A DNA stretch of 64,000 bases from Burkholderia sp. Nafp2/4-1b (GTDB taxonomy: Bacteria; Pseudomonadota; Gammaproteobacteria; Burkholderiales; Burkholderiaceae), in NCBI RefSeq assembly GCF_003635165.1, contig NZ_ML058610.1, positions 167,813-231,812 of the forward strand. Direction: 5' to 3'. The notes beneath the pieces are model-generated. The model was not told where the DNA came from. It saw nothing but the letters and a program-made list of their open reading frames with translations, and did not search any database. The stretch's first letter is position 1. Each line of letters begins with the position of its first letter. Of the stretch, positions 1 through 8,929 are shown piece after piece. The position numbers and the translations under genes were made by a program.

Positions 1-326
1 ATCACCGCGTCGGTAGCAGCGATCGCGGCGCCGGCCGCACGCAGCGCGGCGCGCCAGGTGTCGCGGTTCATCAGCGTATCGGGATCGATCTCGACGTAGC
101 CGTCGACGGGCGTCATGCTGCGGATGTAGTCGATATGGGCCTGCGTATGCACGCGGCCCAGCGCGACCTCGCTCGCGAACGGCGCGGTTTCGTGCACGAT
201 CAGATCGTCGATGCGGCTAGCGATCAGCTGATCCTGGATCGCCGACAGTCGGGCCGGGCATTCCGGATGCCATTCCCCCATCTCGTGCAGCATGCAATCG
301 GGGTGCGTATAGAAGGCGGTTGCCAT
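1..326 (-). CDS. Histone deacetylase family protein, N-terminal part (runs off the window)
   Basis: The first 108 codons of a leftward gene. The N-terminus contains THPDC, then HEMGEWHPECPARL, which is the HP...HPE.P.RL pattern at the start of the bacterial HDAC/acetoin-utilisation/acetylpolyamine amidohydrolase family (zinc amidohydrolases removing acetyl groups from lysine or polyamines). GRVHTQAHIDYI further in is the usual second conserved block. The zinc ligands and catalytic His lie in the missing part, so substrate cannot be judged. The start is the ATG at 326; no good ribosome binding site is seen. It is divergent from mltB with about 170 bp between them. Confidence 0.85.
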   Translation of the reverse strand, partial: MATAFYTHPDCMLHEMGEWHPECPARLSAIQDQLIASRIDDLIVHETAPFASEVALGRVHTQAHIDYIRSMTPVDGYVEIDPDTLMNRDTWRAALRAAGAAIAATDAV

Positions 327-495
327 AAGCTGTCATCCGCGACGCAGGATGCGCCGCAGGTCTCCATCAATGGTGTCTATCGTCTGCCGCGAATTCGCCG
401 CTAACTTACCACAACGGTGCGCTGCGCCGCCCCGGCACGCAGGATGCGTCGGGTATACTGCGCCGAACCACATCGCCCTGTCCGCCCGCTTCGAC

Positions 496-1713
496 ATGAA
501 TTCCAGCAAGCCTGCCGCCCTTCTCTCCGCACTGTTCCGCGTTCGCGTTCCGCTCGTCGTCACCGCCGTCGCCGCTACGCTGGCCGCCGCGCCTGCCGTC
601 GCGCAGACACAGCCCGCGAAGTCGTCCGGCACGCGCGTCGCGCAGGCGCAACCGGATCAGCCGGCACCGCAAGGCCAGACCTTCGAAGAAGAAATCGTTC
701 CGCAGCGCTATGCGAACAACCCGAAGGTCGATGCGTTCATCGACGAAGTGGCGAGCCGCGACGGCTTCGATCCCGCGAGCCTGCATGCGCTGTTCTCACG
801 CATCAGCTATTCCGCCACCGCCGTGAAGCTCGTGAAGCCCGCGCCGACGCCTTCGGTGAAGAACTGGAGCCTCTATCGCTCGCGCTTCATCGAACCGATC
901 CGCATCAATGCAGGCGTGAAATTCTGGAAGGCGAACCAGGCGACGCTGCAGCGCGCGGCCGAGGAATTCGGCGTGCCACCCGAAGTGATCGTCGGCATCA
1001 TCGGCGTCGAAACGATCTATGGCCGGTACATGGGCAATTTCCGCGTGCTCGATGCGCTGACGACGCTCACCTTCGACTATCCGGACACGCCGAATCGCGA
1101 CAGCCGCCAGGCCACGTTCCGCAAGAACCTCGAGGACTTCCTGGTCTGGACGCGCGACAACAAGCTCGACCCGACCACCGTGCTCGGCTCGTACACGGGC
1201 GCGATCGGCATCCCGCAGTTCCTGCCGAGCAGCATCCGCGAGTACGCGGTCGACTACGACGGCGCAGGTCACGTCGATCTGCGCAGCAGTCCTGCCGATG
1301 CAATCGGCAGCGTCGCGAACTACCTGAAGCAGCATGGCTGGGAAACCGATCGGCCGGTGGTCTGGCGCATCACGCCCGACACGGGCAGCCTCGGCATCGC
1401 GCAAGCCGCTGCCGACGGTCAGCCCGAACCGCACTGGGCACTGTCGCAACTGCTGCGTGCCGGCATGACGCTCAACGAGCCGACGGTCAACATCACCACC
1501 GAAGCCGGCACGCCGGTCACCGTGGTCGACCTGCCGTCGCCCGGGCGCGCGACCGAATACATGCTCGGCCTGAAGAATTTCTACGTGCTGACGCGCTACA
1601 ACCGCAGCTTCTTCTATGCACTCACCGTGTATCAGCTCGGTGAAGCCGTGAAGGCGCAAATGGAAGCAAACGGCGCGCTGCCGCTGCCGCCTGCGGACCC
1701 GCAGGCGCAGTAA
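496..1713 (+). CDS. mltB: Membrane-bound lytic murein transglycosylase B
   Basis: A 405-residue periplasmic glycosidase that cleaves the MurNAc-GlcNAc bond of peptidoglycan, leaving a 1,6-anhydro end. Residues 1-36 form an export signal (MNSSKP..., Ala-rich hydrophobic core, AVAQ). The catalytic Glu lies in GVETIYG (E172), followed by the SLT_2 fold and the TGAIGIPQFLPSS motif. No lipobox Cys follows the signal, so it is probably soluble or loosely attached, unlike E. coli MltB. The start at 496 was chosen because a longer frame (from 349) would bury the signal peptide. A TATACT -10-like hexamer lies at 454-459 without a convincing -35. The gene ends at a bidirectional terminator shared with cysM. 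Confidence 0.93.
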   Translation: MNSSKPAALLSALFRVRVPLVVTAVAATLAAAPAVAQTQPAKSSGTRVAQAQPDQPAPQGQTFEEEIVPQRYANNPKVDAFIDEVASRDGFDPASLHALFSRISYSATAVKLVKPAPTPSVKNWSLYRSRFIEPIRINAGVKFWKANQATLQRAAEEFGVPPEVIVGIIGVETIYGRYMGNFRVLDALTTLTFDYPDTPNRDSRQATFRKNLEDFLVWTRDNKLDPTTVLGSYTGAIGIPQFLPSSIREYAVDYDGAGHVDLRSSPADAIGSVANYLKQHGWETDRPVVWRITPDTGSLGIAQAAADGQPEPHWALSQLLRAGMTLNEPTVNITTEAGTPVTVVDLPSPGRATEYMLGLKNFYVLTRYNRSFFYALTVYQLGEAVKAQMEANGALPLPPADPQAQ

Positions 1714-1732
1714 GCGCGGCGCCGCCCAAACG

Positions 1733-1758
1733 AAAAGCGCCGCTTGTGCGGCGCTTTT
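1733..1758. terminator. Bidirectional intrinsic terminator between mltB and cysM
   Basis: A perfect 11-bp stem (1733-1743 with 1748-1758) with a TTGT loop. A-runs on the left and T-runs on the right allow it to serve both converging genes. Confidence 0.9.
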
Positions 1759-1789
1759 TCATTGCATGATCCTGCGCGTGCCGAACGGC

Positions 1790-2692
1790 TCAGGCAGGAA
1801 ACACGCCGGTCGACAGATAACGGTCGCCGCGATCGCAGATGATGAACACGATCGTCGCGTTCTCGACCTGGCGCGCGATGCGCATCGCGACTTCGCATGC
1901 GCCGCCCGACGAAATGCCGGCGAAGATGCCTTCGACCGCTGCGAGCCGGCGTGCCATGGTCTCGGCGGCCGCCTGGCTCACGCTCTCGACGCGATCGACG
2001 CGGCTGCGATCGAAAATCGTCGGCATATAGGCTTCCGGCCACTTGCGGATGCCCGGAATGCGCGAGCCTTCTTCCGGCTGCGCGCCGACGATCTCGATCG
2101 CCGGATTCTGTTCCTTCAGGTAGCGCGACGTGCCCATGATCGTGCCCGTCGTGCCCATCGCCGACACGAAGTGCGTGACGCGCCCTTCGGTGTCGCGCCA
2201 GATCTCGGGCCCCGTTGTTTCGTAGTGCGCGACGGGATTGTCCGGATTCCCGAACTGATCGAGGATCACGCCCTTGCCTTCGCGCTGCATCTGCTCAGCG
2301 AGATCGCGCGCCAGTTCCATCCCGCCCTTTACCGGCGTAAGGATGATTTCGGCGCCGTAAGCGGCCATGCTCTGGCGACGCTCGACCGACAGGTCCTCCG
2401 GCATGACCAGCACCATCTTGTAGCCGCGGATAGCCGCGGCCATCGCGAGCGCGATGCCGGTGTTGCCGCTCGTCGCCTCGATCAGCGTATCGCCCGGCTT
2501 GATGCGGCCGCGCGCTTCGGCCTTGCTGATCATCGACAGCGCCGGGCGGTCCTTCACGGAACCGGCCGGGTTGTTGCCTTCCAGCTTCGCGAGCACTACG
2601 TTGTTGCGTGCGCGAATCTCGTCGTCCGGCAGGCGGACCAGTTGCACGAGCGGGGTGTTGCCGATCGTGTCTTCGATAGTTTTGTAAGCCAT
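1790..2692 (-). CDS. cysM: Cysteine synthase B (O-acetylserine sulfhydrylase B)
   Basis: A 300-residue PLP enzyme that makes cysteine from O-acetylserine and sulfide or thiosulfate. The PLP lysine is K47 in NNPAGSVKDR; the substrate loop EATSGNTGIALA and the cofactor-phosphate loop GTTGTIMGTSRY are present. The length matches CysM (about 300) rather than the longer CysK. The start is the ATG of MAYKTIEDTIG at 2692, preceded by GGTATCTCC; the open frame continues upstream without family similarity. It stands alone, convergent with mltB. Confidence 0.93.
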   Translation of the reverse strand: MAYKTIEDTIGNTPLVQLVRLPDDEIRARNNVVLAKLEGNNPAGSVKDRPALSMISKAEARGRIKPGDTLIEATSGNTGIALAMAAAIRGYKMVLVMPEDLSVERRQSMAAYGAEIILTPVKGGMELARDLAEQMQREGKGVILDQFGNPDNPVAHYETTGPEIWRDTEGRVTHFVSAMGTTGTIMGTSRYLKEQNPAIEIVGAQPEEGSRIPGIRKWPEAYMPTIFDRSRVDRVESVSQAAAETMARRLAAVEGIFAGISSGGACEVAMRIARQVENATIVFIICDRGDRYLSTGVFPA

Positions 2693-2845
2693 GGAGATAC
2701 CGTGAGTGCGAGGCCGATCAATCGATCGATTGTAAACCAGCGCAGGCACGGACGCCGGCATTCCCCCTTGCGACGATGGAATACGCGGCCCTGACGCGTG
2801 ACGCCCGTGACTCCCGTGACGATTGCGTGCAGGCAACCTGCACGC

Positions 2846-2869
2846 AAAAAACCCGCGGCATGCCGCGGG
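2846..2869 (-). terminator. Intrinsic terminator downstream of the ComEA-like gene
   Basis: An 18-nt perfect palindrome (2852-2869, CCCGCGGCATGCCGCGGG) followed on the minus strand by six T residues (2851-2846). Confidence 0.85.
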
Positions 2870-2930
2870 AAGCCGTCGCAACGACGGCGACTGAAGGAGC
2901 CTTTTGTCTCGGGTGCGCCGCTTGGGCGCG

Positions 2931-3275
2931 CTATTTCTGCGCGGTGCGAGCCGGTGCCGCGGCAGCTTTCGCGGCCGCCGGCTTGCCCGCGGCCGGTGCC
3001 GGCGTGGCCGAGCCGGCCGCGCCGATCGTCAGCCCTTCCTGCTGAAGGCGCTCGACCGTATGGCCGCCCATGCCTTTCACGCGCGCCGCGAGATCGTCTG
3101 CATTCCTGAACGGGCCACGTGCGCCGCGCTCGTCGAGTATCGCCTTGGCCCGCGCGGGACCGATGCCCTTGATGCCGACGAGTGCATCCTCGTTCGCGGT
3201 GTTGACGTCGACGGCCGCCCAGGCCGATGCGATCGCGCCGAACATCGCGGCGGCGGCAAACCATTTCCTGATCAT
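2931..3275 (-). CDS. ComEA-like helix-hairpin-helix DNA-binding protein
   Basis: A 114-residue exported protein. Residues 1-20 are a signal peptide (MIRKWFAAAAMFGAIASAWA); residues 21-83 hold the helix-hairpin-helix pair typical of ComEA (VDVNTA then GIKGIGPARAKAI and GMGGHTVERL). The C-terminal 30 residues are Ala/Pro/Lys-rich and probably disordered. In competent bacteria ComEA binds incoming DNA in the periplasm; proteins of this short form are widespread in Betaproteobacteria and their role here is inferred only. The start has a good ribosome site (GGAGA, 8 nt before ATG). It follows hldD in the same direction (73 bp). Confidence 0.85.
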   Translation of the reverse strand: MIRKWFAAAAMFGAIASAWAAVDVNTANEDALVGIKGIGPARAKAILDERGARGPFRNADDLAARVKGMGGHTVERLQQEGLTIGAAGSATPAPAAGKPAAAKAAAAPARTAQK

Positions 3276-3348
3276 GTGCTGGATCTCCGATGAAAACGGT
3301 CGGCGGCTGCCGACCGTGAGACCCAGTCTAGCGATGCAACGCGTGCGT

Positions 3349-4341
3349 TTAAACCTGGCCGGACAGCCAACGCACGTAGCGGTCGACCCCTTCCTGCACC
3401 GTCAGGAACGCCGCGTCGTAGCCGGCAGCACGCAGTTTCGTCTGGTCGGCCTGCGTGAAGCACTGATACTTGCCGCGCAGCGCGTCGGGGAACGGCACGT
3501 ACTCGATCAGCCCTTGCTCGACCTGCTGCGCGAGCGTGAGCGGCGGCAGGTTGTCGAGCGCGCGCAGCGTGTTCACGACCGTCGACGCGATGTCGTTGAA
3601 CGGCTGTGCACGGCCGGTGCCGAGGTTGAAGATGCCCGACTTCTCCGGATGATCGAAGAAGAACAGGTTCACCTTCGCGACGTCCTCGACCGACACGAAG
3701 TCGCGCGTCTGCTCGCCCGGCGCATAACCGTTGTACTCGCCGAACAGCTTGACCTTGCCTTCCGCGCGGAACTGGTTGAAGTTATGGAACGCGACCGAGG
3801 CCATGCGGCCCTTGTGCGTCTCGCGCGGCCCGTACACGTTGAAGTAGCGGAACCCGGCGATCTGGCTCTTCGCGCTCGGCAGCACGCGGCGGATCACCTG
3901 GTCGAACAGGAACTTCGAATAGCCGTAGACGTTCAGCGGCGCCTCGACCTCGCGCTCCTCGACGAAACGCGTCGAGCCGCCGTAGATCGCCGCCGACGAC
4001 GCGTACAGGAACTGCGCGCCCTGTGCGAGGCACGCATCGAGTACCGCACGGCTGTAGCGGAAGTTGTTGTCCATCATGTAGCGACCGTCGGTTTCCATCG
4101 TGTCCGAACAGGCGCCTTCATGGAACACCGCGCGTACCTTGCCGAAGTCGCCGCGCGCGAAGCGCTCGACGAACTCCGTCTTGTCGAGATAGTCGTCGAT
4201 TTCGCAATCGACGAGATTGCGGAACTTGTCCGCGCGCGTCAGATTGTCGACCGCAATGATGCGCGACTCGCCGCGCTCGTTGAGCCCCTTGACGATGTTC
4301 GCGCCGATAAAACCGGCTGCGCCGGTGACGATGATGGTCAT
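3349..4341 (-). CDS. hldD: ADP-L-glycero-D-manno-heptose 6-epimerase
   Basis: A 330-residue short-chain dehydrogenase-type epimerase that converts ADP-D-glycero- to ADP-L-glycero-manno-heptose, the last step in making the heptose of the LPS inner core. The N-terminal [11 protein letters not shown] is the NADP-binding glycine motif; YGYSKF carries the catalytic Tyr and Lys; [10 protein letters not shown] is the family motif. The start at 4341 (MTIIVTG) places the Rossmann strand at the N-terminus. It is the third gene of ugd-hldA-hldD, 64 bp after hldA. Confidence 0.95.
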   Translation of the reverse strand: MTIIVTGAAGFIGANIVKGLNERGESRIIAVDNLTRADKFRNLVDCEIDDYLDKTEFVERFARGDFGKVRAVFHEGACSDTMETDGRYMMDNNFRYSRAVLDACLAQGAQFLYASSAAIYGGSTRFVEEREVEAPLNVYGYSKFLFDQVIRRVLPSAKSQIAGFRYFNVYGPRETHKGRMASVAFHNFNQFRAEGKVKLFGEYNGYAPGEQTRDFVSVEDVAKVNLFFFDHPEKSGIFNLGTGRAQPFNDIASTVVNTLRALDNLPPLTLAQQVEQGLIEYVPFPDALRGKYQCFTQADQTKLRAAGYDAAFLTVQEGVDRYVRWLSGQV

Positions 4342-4405
4342 GATCGTTCTGCCTGAAAAATTGCAAGACACACGTGCGGCACGCGCGGCGCGCCGCCGGA
4401 TGCGC

Positions 4406-5356
4406 TCAGTGAAACAGTTCGTCGTAGTCTACCGTGGCCGTACCCAGCTTGCCGACCACGATGCCCGCTGCGCGGTTCGCGAGCACGACGGCATCGACGA
4501 GCGGCACGCCTGCGCCGAGCATCGTCGCGACCGTCGCGATCACGGTATCGCCCGCACCGGACACGTCGTACACCTCGCGCGCGAGCGCCGGTGCGTGCAG
4601 TTCGCCCGTCGCGGAAAAGAGCGTCATCCCCTCTTCCGAGCGGGTGAGCAGCAACGCATCGAGGTCGAGTTCCGCACGCAACTTCGCGACGCGCGCGCGC
4701 AGGTCGTCTTCCGAATGCCACTGGCCGACGACTTCGCGCAGCTCGGCGCGATTCGGCGTGATCAGCGACGCGCCGCGATAGCGCGCCCAGTCGCCGCCCT
4801 TCGGATCGACGAGCACCGGCTTGCCGGCCGCGCGCGCCTTCTCGATCATCGTCGTCACGTGGGTCAGACCGCCTTTCGCGTAGTCCGACATCAGCACGAC
4901 GTCGTGCTGCGGCAGCAGCCCATCGAAACGCGCGAGACCGGCGAGCAGTACCTCGTGGGTCGGCGTCGCCTCGAAGTCGACGCGCAGCAGTTGCTGCTGG
5001 CGCGCGAGCACGCGCAGCTTGATGGTGGTCGGCAGCGCCGCATCGCGTTCGAGATGCGGCGTCACGCCGCTGCTGTCGAGCAATTCGACGATCCGCTCGC
5101 CCGGTTCGTCGCAGCCGACCACGCACAGCAGCCCGGCCTGCGCGCCGAGCGTCACCGCGTTGCGCGCGACGTTGGCCGCGCCGCCGAGCCGCTCTTCGTG
5201 ACGCTGCACGTGCACGACCGGCACCGGCGCTTCCGGCGAGATGCGGTCGACGTTGCCGAACCAGTAGCGGTCGAGCATCACGTCACCGACGACGAGCACG
5301 CGCGAACGTGCGAGCTGCGCGCGCGGAACCGGCACCACTTCGCGAAGGGTAGTCAT
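4406..5356 (-). CDS. hldA: D-glycero-beta-D-manno-heptose-7-phosphate kinase (single-domain)
   Basis: A 316-residue PfkB/ribokinase-family kinase that phosphorylates heptose-7-phosphate at C1 in ADP-heptose synthesis. Visible motifs are [14 protein letters not shown] near the N-terminus, [11 protein letters not shown] (sugar binding) and [11 protein letters not shown] near the C-terminus with the catalytic Asp. Unlike E. coli HldE there is no nucleotidyltransferase half, so the adenylyltransferase (HldC type) must be encoded elsewhere. I chose ATG 5356; a GTG at 5371 would add five residues and overlap the ugd stop. It is translationally close to ugd. Confidence 0.92.
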   Translation of the reverse strand: MTTLREVVPVPRAQLARSRVLVVGDVMLDRYWFGNVDRISPEAPVPVVHVQRHEERLGGAANVARNAVTLGAQAGLLCVVGCDEPGERIVELLDSSGVTPHLERDAALPTTIKLRVLARQQQLLRVDFEATPTHEVLLAGLARFDGLLPQHDVVLMSDYAKGGLTHVTTMIEKARAAGKPVLVDPKGGDWARYRGASLITPNRAELREVVGQWHSEDDLRARVAKLRAELDLDALLLTRSEEGMTLFSATGELHAPALAREVYDVSGAGDTVIATVATMLGAGVPLVDAVVLANRAAGIVVGKLGTATVDYDELFH

Positions 5357-5363
5357 CGTGCGG

Positions 5364-6764
5364 TCATCCACGGGAGAGGGACTGGGGATCGACGTGCGGA
5401 CGCCCGATCGCGTGGTAATCGATGCCGAGTTCGGCCATCGCGTCCGGTTCGTACAGGTTACGCCCGTCGAAGATCACCGGCGCCTTCAGTTCGGCCTTCA
5501 GGCGCGCGAAATCCGGGCTCCTGAATTCCTTCCACTCGGTGACGATCACGAGCGCATCCGCGGCGGTCACGGCCGCGTCCTGCGTATCGACGAATTGCAG
5601 GCGCGCGAGCGCGTCGGAACCCTCGCCGAGATCGAGTTCGAACACGCGGCGCGCCTCGTCGATCGCGACCGGGTCGTATGCGCGCACGGCTGCGCCGCGT
5701 TCGAGCAGCGCGCCGATCAGGCGACGGCTCGGCGCCTCGCGCATGTCGTCCGTATTCGGCTTGAACGCGAGGCCCCACACCGCGAACTCGCGACCGCTCA
5801 GATCGGCGCCGAAGCGCTGCTCGATCTTGCCGATCAGCACATCCTTCTGCGCGGAGTTGGCCGCTTCCACGGCTTCCAGGATGCGCAGCGGCTGGCCGTT
5901 CTCGCCGGCGGTGCGGATCAGCGCCTGCACGTCCTTCGGGAAGCACGAGCCGCCGTAGCCGACGCCCGCGTACAGGAAGTGATAGCCGATGCGCGGATCG
6001 GAGCCGATCCCGCGCCGCACGGCTTCGATGTCGGCACCGACCTTGTCGGCGAGATTCGACATCTCGTTCATGAACGAGATGCGCGTCGCGAGCATCGCAT
6101 TCGCCGCATATTTCGCGAATTCCGCCGAACGCACGTCCATGTAGATCGTGCGCTCGTGATTGCGGTTGAACGGCGCGTACAGCTTCTTCATCTTCTCGCG
6201 CGCGATCGTGCCCGTCTCGTCGTCATCGATGCCGATGATGATCCGGTCCGGGCGCATGAAGTCCTCGACGGCCGCGCCTTCCTTCAGGAATTCAGGGTTC
6301 GACACGACCGAGAAGCGATGCGCGACGCTGCCCGCGAGGCCGCGAGCACCCAGTGCCTCGTCGACCACGGCGCGTACGCGCTGCGCGGTGCCGACCGGCA
6401 CCGTCGACTTGTCGACGATCACCTTGAAACCGGTCATGTGGCGGCCGATGTTGCGCGCGGCCTCGAGTACGTATTGCAGGTCGGCCGAGCCGTCCTCGTC
6501 GGGCGGCGTGCCGACCGCGATGAACTGAATCTCGCCGTGCGCGACACTCGCCTCGATGTCGGTCGAGAAGCGCAGGCGGCCTGCCGCGCGGTTGCGCGCG
6601 ACGATGTCCAGCAGGCCCGGTTCGTGAATCGGCATCCCGCCGTTGTTCAGGATCTCGATCTTGCGCGGATCGACGTCCAGGCAGAACACGTCGTGGCCGA
6701 TTTCGGCGAGACAGGAGCCCGTGACAAGACCGACATAGCCGGTGCCGATGATGGTGATTTTCAT
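5364..6764 (-). CDS. ugd: UDP-glucose 6-dehydrogenase
   Basis: A 466-residue enzyme that oxidises UDP-glucose to UDP-glucuronate with two NAD+. [16 protein letters not shown] is the N-terminal NAD-binding motif; the catalytic Cys is C274 in [26 protein letters not shown] marks the C-terminal UDP-binding domain. UDP-glucuronate feeds L-Ara4N for lipid A and exopolysaccharide in Burkholderia (family knowledge). It is the first gene of the ugd-hldA-hldD run, about 90 bp after lapB. Confidence 0.96.
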   Translation of the reverse strand: MKITIIGTGYVGLVTGSCLAEIGHDVFCLDVDPRKIEILNNGGMPIHEPGLLDIVARNRAAGRLRFSTDIEASVAHGEIQFIAVGTPPDEDGSADLQYVLEAARNIGRHMTGFKVIVDKSTVPVGTAQRVRAVVDEALGARGLAGSVAHRFSVVSNPEFLKEGAAVEDFMRPDRIIIGIDDDETGTIAREKMKKLYAPFNRNHERTIYMDVRSAEFAKYAANAMLATRISFMNEMSNLADKVGADIEAVRRGIGSDPRIGYHFLYAGVGYGGSCFPKDVQALIRTAGENGQPLRILEAVEAANSAQKDVLIGKIEQRFGADLSGREFAVWGLAFKPNTDDMREAPSRRLIGALLERGAAVRAYDPVAIDEARRVFELDLGEGSDALARLQFVDTQDAAVTAADALVIVTEWKEFRSPDFARLKAELKAPVIFDGRNLYEPDAMAELGIDYHAIGRPHVDPQSLSRG

Positions 6765-6854
6765 AGATGTTCCGGTACGTCCCGGTAATTGACTAACTTG
6801 GCCGTCGGGCCGGACCCGGCGGCAACCGCAGCGCGTCGGCGCCGCACGCCGGGA

Positions 6855-8027
6855 TCAGCCCGGCATTGCAGGTTCGACGCGACGCGGCGCATAGGTTTCC
6901 CAGCCGCTGCATCCGGGGCACTGCCAGTAGAAGAGCCGTGCCCGGAAACCGCAATTCTGGCACGTATAGCGTGGCAGATTTTTGGTGCGCTGCTTGATCA
7001 GCGCACGCATCATTTCAAGTTCCTTACGGCGCGGCTCGTCGGCCGCCGCGATCTGCGCATCGAGCAGGTGCAGCATGCCGGACAAGTTCGGCGACTTTTC
7101 CATCTGCGTACGCGCGAGCGTATGCGCCGCGTCGTGGCCGCGCAAGCCTGCGATATGCTGATAGGCGATATCGAGCAGGTCGTTCGACGGGTAGCGCTCG
7201 ACGTAGCCCATCAGCAGCTCGGCCCCCTCGACTGCCTTGCCGAGCGCGACGTGCGCCTTCATCAGCTTGTCGGCGACGAGCGGCAGGTAGGCGGGATTCT
7301 GCGCTTCGACACGCTTCCAGTGCTCGATCGCGGCTGCAGGGTTACCTGCCGCCTCCGCGGCATCGCCGGACAGGATCGTCGCGCGCACGTTCTGCGGATT
7401 CGCAACGAGCGCGAGCTTCAACTGTTCGGCCGCGGCCCCGGCGTCCTTGCGCTGCAGCGCGTCTTGCGCGAGTTCGCAGTGGAACTGCGCGATTTCGGTG
7501 CCGAGCGGCTTGTCGCTCATCGATTCGATGCGCTTCGCGGTATCGATCGACTTGTTCCAGTCCTTCTCGATCTCGTAGATCGTCAGCAGCGCGCGCTGCG
7601 CGCCCAGCGCGTAGTCGCCGTCGGCGAGTCGATGGAACGATTCCTCGGCACGATCAAGCAGGCCGGCCTTCAGGAAGTCCTGGCCGAGTTCGAACAGCGC
7701 ATGGTCGCGTTCGTTGACCGGCAGGTCCGTGCGGCTCAGCAGGTTCTGGTGCACGCGGATCGCGCGGTCCGTTTCACCGCGGCGGCGAAACAGGTTGCCC
7801 AGCGCGAAGTGCAGCTCGACCGTCTCGGGGTCGAGCTTCGCGACCTCGATGAACGCGTCGATCGCCTTGTCCGGTTGTTCGTTCAACAGAAAGTTCAGGC
7901 CGCGGAAATACGATCGCGGCAGGTTGGCGCTCTCCGACAGGAGATTCTTCAGGTCATAGCGTGACGCCGCCCAGCCGAGCGCAAACGCCACCGGAATCGC
8001 GAGCAACCACCAGAAATCCAGATCCAT
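6855..8027 (-). CDS. lapB: LPS assembly protein B (TPR + rubredoxin-like zinc domain)
   Basis: A 390-residue inner-membrane-anchored regulator that, in E. coli, hands LpxC to FtsH and links LPS synthesis to transport. One N-terminal membrane helix (MDLDFWWLLAIPVAFALGWA) precedes about nine TPR units (residues 35-340) and a C-terminal rubredoxin-type metal site (YTCQNCGF ... WQCPGCSGW). The length matches the E. coli protein (389). The start at 8027 puts the membrane helix first; the longer frame through lapA's end is ignored. It is 53 bp after lapA. Confidence 0.93.
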   Translation of the reverse strand: MDLDFWWLLAIPVAFALGWAASRYDLKNLLSESANLPRSYFRGLNFLLNEQPDKAIDAFIEVAKLDPETVELHFALGNLFRRRGETDRAIRVHQNLLSRTDLPVNERDHALFELGQDFLKAGLLDRAEESFHRLADGDYALGAQRALLTIYEIEKDWNKSIDTAKRIESMSDKPLGTEIAQFHCELAQDALQRKDAGAAAEQLKLALVANPQNVRATILSGDAAEAAGNPAAAIEHWKRVEAQNPAYLPLVADKLMKAHVALGKAVEGAELLMGYVERYPSNDLLDIAYQHIAGLRGHDAAHTLARTQMEKSPNLSGMLHLLDAQIAAADEPRRKELEMMRALIKQRTKNLPRYTCQNCGFRARLFYWQCPGCSGWETYAPRRVEPAMPG

Positions 8028-8080
8028 GCGAAATATCGAAGCAGAGACGAAAACCGCGCGAGGATCGCGCGGCGTCCGTG

Positions 8081-8374
8081 TTAAATGACGGGCGGCATCG
8101 GCGGCTGGTCGACGACGACCGGAGTTTCGCGCGCCGCGCGCAGATCGCGCTTGATGCGGCCGTTCTCGAGGCGCAGGCGGAAGATCGCCGGCAGCGCGGA
8201 CAGCAGGCCGGCCAGCAACCCCACGACGAAGAACGCGAGACCGATCAGGATCAGCGGCGCTTGCCATTCATAGCCGGCAAGGAAATTCAGCGTCGCGGTT
8301 TGCGTATTGGCCAGTGCGAGCACCAGCAGCAGCACGAACACCAATACCCGGATCAGCCAGACGATAAACTTCAT
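8081..8374 (-). CDS. lapA: LPS assembly protein A domain (DUF1049) membrane protein
   Basis: A 97-residue protein with two transmembrane helices (about residues 3-22 and 41-66) separated by the short FLAGYEW loop that typifies LapA, then a basic cytoplasmic coiled segment (RLENGRIKRDLRAARE). It partners LapB in controlling LPS biosynthesis. The start ATG (8374) has a GAGAGGG-type ribosome site just upstream on the minus strand. Confidence 0.9.
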   Translation of the reverse strand: MKFIVWLIRVLVFVLLLVLALANTQTATLNFLAGYEWQAPLILIGLAFFVVGLLAGLLSALPAIFRLRLENGRIKRDLRAARETPVVVDQPPMPPVI

Positions 8375-8513
8375 GTAGCCCTCTCTTTGTTGAGGTTTGC
8401 CGTGACGCGCGACTCCCCTTCGCGGCGCCGAATCGACCCGTATTGTAAAGGAAGCGTTTCCGCGTCACCGCACATCATTCGGGTGTGCGGGGCCGCCCAG
8501 TCGCCTGAAATGA

Positions 8514-8540
8514 AAAAAGCGCCCGCAAGGGGCGCTTTTT
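8514..8540 (-). terminator. Intrinsic terminator after ihfB
   Basis: An 11-bp stem (8514-8524 with 8530-8540), loop GCAAG, with a T-run on the minus strand. It separates the rpsA-ihfB transcript from lapA-lapB; the symmetric A/T flanks would also work on the plus strand. Confidence 0.85.
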
Positions 8541-8583
8541 CTTCAGCCTTCGCCGGACGGATTCCGGGCAAACCGAACGACGT

Positions 8584-8907
8584 TCAACGCTCGTCGTCCG
8601 GATCATCAGCTTTCAGCGGCTCGCCGGCGCGGCCGTCGACGCGTTCGCGCAATTCCTTGCCGGGCTTGAAGTGAGGCACGAACTTCTCGGGCACCTGCAC
8701 TTTCTCCCCCGACTTCGGGTTGCGTCCGACGCGCGCCGGGCGACGGTTGAGGCCGAAGCTGCCGAAACCCCGAATTTCAATGCGATGCCCTTTCGCGAGA
8801 GCGTCGGACATCGCATCGAGCATCGTTTTCACCGCGAAATCCGCATCCTTGAGGACAAGTTGCGGAAATCGCAGTGCCAGCTGCGCGACCAACTCGGATT
8901 TGGTCAT
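8584..8907 (-). CDS. ihfB: Integration host factor beta subunit
   Basis: A 107-residue HU/IHF-family DNA-bending protein. [11 protein letters not shown] begins the family fold; [25 protein letters not shown] is the DNA-binding arm (GRNPKTG motif with Ser for Thr). The tail beyond residue 93 is acidic (PDDER) and longer than in E. coli. It lies 22 bp after rpsA, the conserved rpsA-ihfB pair. Confidence 0.95.
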   Translation of the reverse strand: MTKSELVAQLALRFPQLVLKDADFAVKTMLDAMSDALAKGHRIEIRGFGSFGLNRRPARVGRNPKSGEKVQVPEKFVPHFKPGKELRERVDGRAGEPLKADDPDDER

Positions 8908-8929
8908 ACTTCAGCAGACCTCGTGAGGC

